From: an uncultured Ruminococcus sp. | GTDB lineage: Bacteria; Bacillota; Clostridia; Oscillospirales; Ruminococcaceae | Length of the DNA: 12,799 bases | NCBI GenBank assembly: GCA_945867875.1 | Contig: CAMBJF010000052.1 | Coordinates: 1-12,799 of the forward strand | Reading direction: 5' to 3' | Shown: piece by piece, positions 6,445-12,799 of the stretch | Layout: every line of letters begins with the position of its first letter | Position numbering within the stretch: the stretch's first letter is position 1 | The notes under the pieces: generated by a model | The model's input: the letters and a program-made list of their open reading frames with translations, nothing else | Database searches by the model: none | Told to the model about the DNA's origin: nothing | Position numbers and translations under genes: made by a program

Positions 6445-7065
6445 TTATTTATCACCTGATTTATATATAGACTCAGACACAATATATTGTACTACATTTT
6501 CGTCAACATAGCAAGATATATCCTGATTATTAACAATTTTTTCACGAATTTCCGTTGATGAAATGTCGAACGGGCGGGTTTTTATTATTGTTACCCGTCC
6601 TCCCATTGCTTTCACGGCTTCGGAGTAGTCCTCAATTTTATGGGACTCCTCTTCCGAGCGGGACACTGCCGCAATTCGGGCGGTCTTTATGATGTAGTCA
6701 GCTTGGTTCCAAGTGGGGAGTGTGGCAAGCGAATCGCTGCCCACGGTGAGGACGAGGTCATCATCGGGATAGGTGGCTTTCAGATGTCTGAGGGTGTCGG
6801 AGGTATAGCTTATGCTGCCCTTTTTTATCTCATAATCGGAAACTTGACAGCGGGGGATCTTTTCAAAGGCAAGCCTGCACATTTCAAGACGCTGCCCGCA
6901 GTCGGCACGGTTTTCCGTGTTTATGCCCGCCTTGAACGGGTTTACGAATGCGGGCATAATTATCACCCTGTGGGGGGATATTTCGCTTTCAAGGAGCGAG
7001 CGGACCGCATTTATATGCCCCAGATGAACGGGGTCGAAGCTGCCGCCGAAAAGTGCGGTTATCAC
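6445..7065 (-). CDS. nadD: Nicotinate-nucleotide adenylyltransferase
   Basis: NadD transfers AMP from ATP to nicotinate mononucleotide, giving deamido-NAD in the cytoplasmic NAD pathway. The 206-residue protein has the nucleotidyltransferase motif GGSFDPVHLGH (7-17), the substrate-binding segment GSDSLATLPTW (109-119) and the C-terminal ISSTEIR motif (168-174). Length is normal. The start is GTG at 7063-7065, chosen because it places the conserved ITALFGGSFDP directly after the initiator; it overlaps the yhbY stop codon in a 4-base GTGA. The ribosome site is weak, so re-initiation after yhbY is likely. It is followed without a gap by yqeK. Confidence 0.97.
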   Translation of the reverse strand: MITALFGGSFDPVHLGHINAVRSLLESEISPHRVIIMPAFVNPFKAGINTENRADCGQRLEMCRLAFEKIPRCQVSDYEIKKGSISYTSDTLRHLKATYPDDDLVLTVGSDSLATLPTWNQADYIIKTARIAAVSRSEEESHKIEDYSEAVKAMGGRVTIIKTRPFDISSTEIREKIVNNQDISCYVDENVVQYIVSESIYKSGDK

Positions 7066-7370
7066 TTTTTCTTTTCTGCCTTGGGCAGCTCTATTTTAGG
7101 CTCCTGGGGGTTTCTCTTGAAAAGCACAAGCTTGTTTCCGATAGTCTGAACAACGTCGGATTTTGTTGCCTCTGCCAGCTCTGCTGCCGCTTCCTGTGCG
7201 GAGAGCATTGCGGTCTCAAGGACTTTGAGCTTTACAATTTCTCTTGCTTTCAGTGCGTCATTTACCTGTGTGATGAGATTTTCACCGATGCCGCCCTTGC
7301 CCACCTGCAAAATGGTGTCCTCTTTTGCGGCGATGCCTCTTAAATAAGCTCTCTGTTTGCTTGTAAGCAT
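7062..7370 (-). CDS. yhbY: YhbY-family RNA-binding protein (CRM domain)
   Basis: This 102-residue protein is a single CRM (CRS1-YhbY) domain. YhbY associates with 50S precursor particles and is thought to help ribosome assembly. Visible features are the opening LTSKQRAYLRGIA (2-14), the GKGG loop (24-27) that contacts RNA, and the closing DVVQTIGNKLVLFKR (72-86). A basic tail ending AEKKK completes it. The start is ATG at 7368-7370, with AAAGGAG 10 bases upstream lying within the end of rdgB; the gap to the rdgB stop is 2 bases. Its own stop overlaps the nadD GTG. It is an ordinary member of the family. Confidence 0.94.
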   Translation of the reverse strand: MLTSKQRAYLRGIAAKEDTILQVGKGGIGENLITQVNDALKAREIVKLKVLETAMLSAQEAAAELAEATKSDVVQTIGNKLVLFKRNPQEPKIELPKAEKKK

Positions 7371-7372
7371 AA

Positions 7373-7948
7373 TTATTTTACTCCTTTTATTACTTCTTCA
7401 AATTTTCTCAGTGCGTCGCTTCTGTGGCTGACCTTGTTCTTTTCCTCGGCGGATATTTCCGCAAAGCTTTTGTCGCCATAAATAAATATGGGGTCATAGC
7501 CGAAGCCGTTTGTGCCAAGCTTTTCGTAGCCTATCTTTCCCTCGCATACGCCTGTTACAACGTGCTTTTCGCCGCTTGCGTCAATGTAGCAGATGCAGCA
7601 TTTGAAGCGGGCGGTGCGCTTTTCATCGGGCACGCCCTCCAGTTCGGAAAGAACTCTTGCGCAGCGCTTGCCCTCCTCGGCGTATCTTGCGGAATATATT
7701 CCGGGGGCGCCGTTTAATGCATCGACTTCAAGTCCGCTGTCATCGGCGATGACGGGGAGGCAGAACATATCGTAAATTGCCTTGGCTTTGAGATATGCAT
7801 TCTCCTCAAAGGTGGTTCCTGTTTCCTCCACTTCGATATCAGCTCCCGCTTCGCTTTGGGAGATTACCTCAAAGCCGTGGGGTTCGAGAATTTCCTTAAA
7901 TTCTCTCAGCTTGTTTTTATTGTTGGACGCAAGTATGAGCTTCATCAT
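7373..7948 (-). CDS. rdgB: XTP/dITP diphosphatase (RdgB/HAM1 family)
   Basis: The enzyme hydrolyses non-canonical purine nucleotides such as XTP, ITP and dITP to the monophosphates, keeping them out of DNA and RNA. The 191 residues contain SNNKNKLREF (8-17), EETGTTFEENAYLKA (41-55), the catalytic DDSGLEVDALNGAPGIYSAR (69-88) with Asp70 as the expected general base, FGYDPIF (149-155) and SHRSDAL (174-180). The length is typical. Two adjacent ATG codons (7946-7948 and 7943-7945) are possible starts; the first overlaps the ftsY TGA in a 4-base ATGA, which suggests coupling to ftsY. A GGGGG ribosome site lies 9 bases upstream. Direct linkage to ftsY and yhbY fits the housekeeping operon. Confidence 0.96.
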   Translation of the reverse strand: MMKLILASNNKNKLREFKEILEPHGFEVISQSEAGADIEVEETGTTFEENAYLKAKAIYDMFCLPVIADDSGLEVDALNGAPGIYSARYAEEGKRCARVLSELEGVPDEKRTARFKCCICYIDASGEKHVVTGVCEGKIGYEKLGTNGFGYDPIFIYGDKSFAEISAEEKNKVSHRSDALRKFEEVIKGVK

Positions 7949-9324
7949 TCTGTATCCCCCTTGTTTTCATCTTTTTTCTTCTTGCCGAATGTAATTTCCT
8001 TGAACAGAAAGCCAAATTTGCCGTCCTTAAGGCTCTTCTTTTCGGCGGGTGCTTCTTCGGGCTGTTCTTCAGGTTCGGCTGTATCTTCATCGGGCTGAAC
8101 GGGTGCTGGTTCGTCTGCTTCCTCGGCGGTGTCGGTGACGGTTTCTTCATCGGTCACAGGTTCGGGGGCAGGTTCATTATCCGTGATATCCTCGGAAATG
8201 GTTTCGGGTTCTTCGGCTGTATCAGATGTATCTTCCGATGTATTTTCATCTGATGAGGTCTCATCGGAAACTGTTTCGTCAGACGCTTCGGAAATTTCTT
8301 CGGAAGTTTCGGAAATTTCGTCAGAAGTTTCAGAAATCTCGTCAGGGGTTTCAGAAATCTCATCAGAGGTTTCATTGTCTCCCGTAAGTCTTTCGTAATT
8401 TCCGCTGAACTCGGTATCGGATATGAACAGGGCTTCTGCATAGTCGTGGGCGGAGAAGTCCATAAGGTCATCTATCTTTTCGCCTACGCCTACAAGCTTT
8501 ACGGGTATCCCAAGCTCACGGTGAATGGTTATGATTATGCCGCCCTTGGCTGTGCCGTCAAGCTTTGTGAGGACTATGCCTGTGATATCGGCGGTCTCGG
8601 AGAAGAGTTTTGCCTGATTTACGGCATTCTGTCCTGTGGTGGCATCGAGGACGAGGAGGGTTTCGAGAGAGCAGCCCTCTGCCTGCTGGCGGCAGATACG
8701 GGTTATCTTTTTCAGTTCGTCCATAAGGTTTTTCTTGTTGTGAAGTCTGCCTGCGGTGTCGCAGATAACTACGTCCGCACCTCTTGCCTTTGCGGCGCTT
8801 ATGGCGTCAAATACAACCGAGGCGGGGTCGGAGCCTTCGGAGTGCTTTACTATCTCTGCACCCGCTCTGTCCACCCATACCTGAAGCTGGTCTATGGCGG
8901 CTGCACGGAATGTATCCGCTGCGGCGACTATTACCTTTTTGCCCTCGGAGGTGAGCCTTGCGGCAAGCTTTCCGATCGTGGTGGTCTTGCCTGCGCCGTT
9001 TACGCCGATGACGAGAATTACCGTGGGCTTAGTGGAGTAGTCGATTTTCTTGTCCTCTCCAAGCATTTCGGCGATTATCCTTTTAAGCTCATCTTTGATT
9101 TCGGCGGGGTCTTTTATGCCCTTTTCCTTAACGGCTTTTCTCAGCTCAGTGCAGATATCCACAGAGGTCTGCACGCCGATGTCGCACATTATAAGGGTCT
9201 CTTCAAGCTCTTCAAAAAAATCCTCGTCTATTTTGGTAAAGGAATTAAGGAGGGAATTTACCTTTCCCATCATCGAATCCCTTGTTTTTCTGATGCCTTC
9301 GGCAATTTTTTCAAAAAATCCCAT
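7945..9324 (-). CDS. ftsY: Signal recognition particle receptor FtsY with C-terminal acidic extension
   Basis: FtsY is the SRP receptor GTPase that brings ribosomes making membrane proteins to the translocon. Residues 1-300 form a complete NG core: N-terminal helix GFFEKIAEGIRKTRD (2-16), N-domain (about 17-95), P-loop GVNGAGKTT (107-115), DTFRAAA (137-143), DTAGR (189-193), TKLD (253-256) and GVGE (279-282). There is no N-terminal acidic A domain. Instead, after the point where FtsY normally ends (EALF, 297-300), about 160 further residues follow. These are strongly acidic (about 315-428), including four near-identical seven-residue repeats (319-346), and end in a basic, Phe-rich tail with KFGFLFKEITFGKKKK (436-451). 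The frame is unbroken. Start is ATG at 9322-9324 with a perfect AAGGAGG 7 bases upstream. smc precedes it by 19 bases; the stop overlaps rdgB. Confidence 0.97.
   Translation of the reverse strand: MGFFEKIAEGIRKTRDSMMGKVNSLLNSFTKIDEDFFEELEETLIMCDIGVQTSVDICTELRKAVKEKGIKDPAEIKDELKRIIAEMLGEDKKIDYSTKPTVILVIGVNGAGKTTTIGKLAARLTSEGKKVIVAAADTFRAAAIDQLQVWVDRAGAEIVKHSEGSDPASVVFDAISAAKARGADVVICDTAGRLHNKKNLMDELKKITRICRQQAEGCSLETLLVLDATTGQNAVNQAKLFSETADITGIVLTKLDGTAKGGIIITIHRELGIPVKLVGVGEKIDDLMDFSAHDYAEALFISDTEFSGNYERLTGDNETSDEISETPDEISETSDEISETSEEISEASDETVSDETSSDENTSEDTSDTAEEPETISEDITDNEPAPEPVTDEETVTDTAEEADEPAPVQPDEDTAEPEEQPEEAPAEKKSLKDGKFGFLFKEITFGKKKKDENKGDTE
8287..8370 (-). repeat. Four 21-base tandem repeats within ftsY
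   Basis: Four consecutive 21-base units encode TSDEISE, TPDEISE, TSDEISE and TSEEISE (FtsY residues 319-346). Units differ at several bases, so the array is not newly expanded. The 21-base period keeps the frame, so changes in copy number would lengthen or shorten the acidic linker without breaking the protein. Confidence 0.85.
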
Positions 9325-9343
9325 AGCGTTTCCTCCTTAGGTT

Positions 9344-12300
9344 TCAGTCGGTCAAATCTTCCGCAGGGGGCTGCTCCATTTTCAGAAGTCGGGATATGCC
9401 CTTTTCCTGCATCGTTACGCCGTACATTACGTCCGCTTCCTCCATTGTGCCCCTACGGTGGGTGACGGTGATGAACTGGGTGGTGTCGGTGAAATTATGG
9501 AGATATTGGGCGTAGCGTGTAACGTTCATATCGTCAAGAGCCGCTTCGATCTCGTCGAGTATGCAGAACGGTGCGGGGCGCAGGCGGAGTATGGCGAAAT
9601 ATATTGCTATCGCCACGAATGCCTGCTCGCCGCCCGAAAGAAGCGACAGGCTCTTTATTACCTTGCCCGGGGGAGCCACGTTTATCTCAATTCCCGATTC
9701 AAGCACATCGTCGGGGTCGGTGAGTGTCAGCTCTGCCTTTCCGCCGCCGAAAAGCTCCGTGAATATCTGCTTGAAGTTTCGGTTTATGAACTCAAAGCTT
9801 TCGGAGAATTTCTGCTTCATCGTTTCGGTCAGCTCATCGATGAGCTTTTCAAGCTCCTTTTTCGAGCTGGTAACATCGGAGAGCTGTTCGGACATAAATG
9901 TATATCGCTCGGAAACCTCCTTGTATTCCTCGATAGCCGAGAGATTTACGTTTCCGAGAGCCCTTATCTTCTGCTTTACCGTTCCGAGACGAAGATTTAT
10001 CTCGGTGTTGTCGGCGTCCTTTATGGCGAGATTTTCTGCTTCGGAGGGGTACAGCTCGTACTGCTCCGCCATATCCGAGATTATCTTGTCATAGGAGGAC
10101 TGTGCGGCTCTGTGGCGCTCCTCAAGACGGGTCTTTTCCGCTCCGAAACGCTCCTTGTCGGCATTCTGCTCCTTTATCTTGCTTCGTATCTCGTTTGAAC
10201 GCCTTTCAAGCTCAAGATTATTGCTTTGTGTTTCGGATATCTCCGAATTTATCTCAGCCGTTTTGTCGCCTGCGCCTTTCAGCTCGGCTTCACGGGTGCG
10301 GATAAGCTCTTCCTTTTCGGCGATGAGCTTTCTCTGCTCCTCGATAGCCATTGCGGACTTTACGGAGCTGTCACCGATGCTGCGGCTCTGTTCTTCAAGA
10401 GCTGCAAGGCTTTCTTTGGCGGCTTCCCTGTCCTTTTCAAGCTCGGCTCTCTTTATTTTCAGTGAGGACATTTCCGAGGAAATATTTTCACGTTCCTGCT
10501 TTAATTTTTCAAGAAGTGCCCCGTCTCTGCCCGATTTGTCCTCGCCGTCGGCAATGAGTGCGTCGGTCTTTTCAAGCTCTGTGACGGCTTTTTCGGCGGC
10601 TGCCTTGGTCTGCTCATAGCGTTTTTTCAGGCGTTCTATAAGCTCCTCGGCGTTCTTTTTGCCGCTGAAGCTATGCTCCGCTATCTGTTCGATACGCTTC
10701 ATTTCGGCTTCAAAACGTATCCTGTCCTGCTCGATGACACGTATCTCGTCCTTGGCGGCTTCAAGGTCGATGCGCATTTTGTCGGTTTCCGCTTTCAGTG
10801 CGGCGGCTTTTGTGCGCATTTCCGCCAGGCGTTCCTTTTCGGCATCAAGCTCATTGGTGAGCCGCTCTATCTCGTTTTTACGGGTGAGCACGCCTGAGGA
10901 ACGGTTTGCCGAACCTCCTGTGAATGAACCGCCTGCGTTTACCACCTGACCGTCAAGGGTGACTATTTTAAATCGGTAGTTGTATTTCTTGGCGATATTT
11001 CCCGCACAGTCGATATCCTCTGCGATGACTGTTCTGCCGAGAAGCGAATTTACGATGCCCGTGAATTTCGGGTCGTATGTAACGATGTCAGAACCGAGAG
11101 CCACGAAGCCAACGCAGCCGTCAAGCCCGTTTTCGCTCAGCCTGTTTCCCTTGACAGAGGTTATAGGCAGGAATGTGGCTCTGCCTGCATTCATATCTTT
11201 GAGCATTCGTATGCTGCGCTTGGCGGCATCTTCATTTTCGGTGACGATGTTCTGGAGCGCTCCGCCGAGTGCTGTTTCAACGGCAACGCTGTACTCGGAT
11301 GGCACGGTGATTATCTGTGCCACGGAGCCGATTATGCCGCCTATCCTGCCGCTTTTGCCTGCTTTGAGAGCCTGCTTTACGGCGTGTCCGAAGCCCTCCA
11401 TACTGTTTTCAAGGTCTTGCAGGAGCTTTATTTTGTTTTCCTTTTCCCTTGTGCTGAGGGTCAGGTCGGACAGCTCCCTTTCCGCATCGGAGAGCTTCTG
11501 GGACTTTGCGGAAAACAGCCTGTTTATGCCGCTTGTGCGGTTTTCCTGCTCCGACTTTTTCTCTTCAAGGAGCTTTAAACCGTCAAGGACTTCCTTTTTC
11601 TCACTTTCAAGATTTTTTCCGCTTTCTTCGATTGCGGCAAGCTGTGACTCTGCGGACTGCTCCTGCTCCTTTGTTTCACGGAGCATATTTTCTGAGGAGC
11701 TTACGGTTATTTTCAGCTCGGACTGCCTGATGTAGAGCTTGTTGAGCATAGCTGCGTGTCCCGAAAATTCCTTTTCAAAGCCGTCCTGCCTGCCTGCGGC
11801 TTCTTTCAGCTTTTCTTCTGCGGCTGTGTAATCCTTGTCAGCCTGTATTATATCCTGCTCGATATTGTTTATCTGAGCAAGCTTTTCTTCGGTAAGGCGC
11901 TTGTTTTCGCTGTCGGTGAGCTTGGCGCTTTCCATCTGCTTTTGCAGATTTTCGATATTTTCATTGTAATGGGTTATCTCATTTTTATACACCGCAATGT
12001 CGGAATGAAGTGTGGTGTTGGCTTTTTCCGCATCGAGGATCGCATTTCTCAGCTGTTCTATGCGGATATTACCCTTGGCGATGTCGCTGTAAACGGTGCG
12101 GTATTCCTCTTCAAGACGCTCGATATCCGCTTCGCAGGCAGAATATTCCGATGTGTTTATGAGGAGCTTGTCGGACAGCTCGGACAGCTTTTCACGAAGC
12201 TCTGCAAGCTCGTGGACCCACACGGTTATTTCAAGGGATTTCTTTTCCTCCGAAAGCTCAATGAACTGTGCTGCCTTTTCCGACTGCTTTTTCAGCGGTT

Positions 12301-12752
12301 CGACACGGCTTTCAAGCTCGGAGATTATGTCGGTAAGGCGCAGGATATTATCCTCTGCCTGAGCAAGTCGGCGCTGGGCTTCCGCTTTTCTGAAACGGAA
12401 TTTCGATATGCCTGCGGCTTCCTCGAATATGCTGCGGCGCTCGCCCGATTTGGAGGAAACTATCTCCGCAACACGTCCCTGTCCGATTATGGAATAGCCG
12501 TCACGTCCGAGACCTGTGTCCATAAAAAGCTCGGAAATGTCTTTGAGACGTACCTGTGCGCCGTTGATGATATATTCGCTTTCGCCGCTTCGGTAAAGCT
12601 TTCGGGTGACGGTGACTTCGGACGCATCAATGTTCAAAAGCCCCTTGTCATTTTCGATGCAGAGGGTAACGGAGGCAAAGCCCATTGGCTTTCTCAGCTC
12701 CGTTCCCGCAAAGATGACGTCCTCCATTTTTGCACCTCGGAGGGTCTTTGAG
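9344..12752 (-). CDS. smc: Chromosome segregation protein SMC, 5' end missing
   Basis: SMC is the large ATPase of the SMC-ScpAB condensin, which compacts and helps segregate the chromosome. The visible 1135 or so residues start at SKTLRGAKMEDVIFAGTE, so roughly the first 55-60 residues, including the Walker A motif, lie outside the insert. In order (numbering from the open frame that begins in the adapter): GYSIIGQGRVAEI (95-107), first coiled coil (about 135-460), hinge with GGIIGSVAQII (481-491) and GGSFTGG (617-623), second coiled coil (about 630-970), signature LSGGEQ (1048-1053), Walker B FCILDE (1072-1077) and D-loop ALDD (1083-1086, approximate). The ten residues before Ser11 come from adapter. 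Stop is TGA at 9344-9346, 19 bases before ftsY. rnc probably lies upstream by common synteny, but it is not in the window. Confidence 0.97.
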
Positions 12753-12799
12753 CTGTCTCTTATACACATCTCCGAGCCCACGAGACGCTACGCTAGCTC
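12753..12799 (-). other. Nextera i7-side adapter sequence (not genomic)
   Basis: The plus strand here reads the 19-base Tn5 mosaic end (12753-12771), the read-2 primer part CCGAGCCCACGAGAC (12772-12786), an eight-base index GCTACGCT (12787-12794, which I recognise as Nextera N709) and five bases AGCTC. These last bases match the start of the P7 sequence (ATCTC) except at one position. Genomic sequence ends at about 12752. Confidence 0.97.

Noticed and set aside
8287..8370. CRISPR-like array
   Set aside because: The 21-base units are directly adjacent with no spacers and are explained by a repeated peptide in FtsY.
7945..8430. Frameshift as the cause of the FtsY C-terminal extension
   Set aside because: The extension is highly organised (acidic, in-frame repeats, basic tail), uses ordinary codons and ends in a 4-base overlap with rdgB, so it reads as genuine coding sequence.
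8446..9465. Plus-strand open frame of 339 aa
   Set aside because: It lies opposite the conserved FtsY NG domain and the SMC C-terminus, is rich in Tyr, Cys and Gly as expected for a mirror frame, and has no recognisable domain.
11756..12751. Plus-strand open frame of 331 aa
   Set aside because: It is antisense to the SMC head and first coiled coil, which carry strong family signals; no promoter or ribosome site supports it.

Overview
The window is a single fragment of bacterial chromosome with Illumina Nextera adapter sequence at both ends (1-46 and 12753-12799). The biological insert is about 47-12752. All eleven recognisable protein genes lie on the minus strand, so transcription runs from high to low coordinates: smc (5' end missing) - ftsY - rdgB - yhbY - nadD - yqeK - rsfS - membrane protein (169 aa) - membrane protein (285 aa) - leuS - rpsU - rarA (3' end missing). 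Gene content and order, Shine-Dalgarno use and protein motifs suggest a Firmicutes genome of the class Clostridia, most likely an Oscillospiraceae/Ruminococcus-like gut or rumen bacterium. That placement is inference from synteny and motif style; no 16S rRNA gene or other marker fixes it.

Region 1 (about 12752-5842) is a tightly packed housekeeping run. SMC (chromosome condensation) precedes FtsY (SRP receptor). Then come RdgB (removal of non-canonical purine NTPs), YhbY (50S assembly), NadD (NAD synthesis) and YqeK (Ap4A hydrolase). Genes overlap by 4 bases (ftsY/rdgB, yhbY/nadD), abut exactly (nadD/yqeK) or lie 2-19 bases apart, so an operon with translational coupling is likely.

Region 2 (5841-1593) continues the run with RsfS (ribosome silencing), two unrecognised four-helix membrane proteins and leucyl-tRNA synthetase. 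The 169-aa membrane protein gene is clearly more AT-rich than its neighbours. No promoter I trust and no terminator separates these genes.

Region 3 (1592-47) contains two separately controlled genes. rpsU (ribosomal protein S21) has a perfect-consensus sigma-A promoter and a strong intrinsic terminator. rarA has its own promoter just beyond that terminator.

There are no rRNA or tRNA genes, CRISPR arrays, insertion sequences or phage genes, and no gene-free stretch longer than 300 bases; the longest gaps are about 145 bases, on either side of rpsU. I see no new multi-gene system. The most unusual feature is FtsY: its acidic, membrane-targeting-like domain lies after the GTPase domain instead of before it, and includes four 21-base tandem repeats. 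Other points worth a second look are the non-canonical KMSKS loop in LeuRS, the two membrane proteins and the adapter-derived ends.
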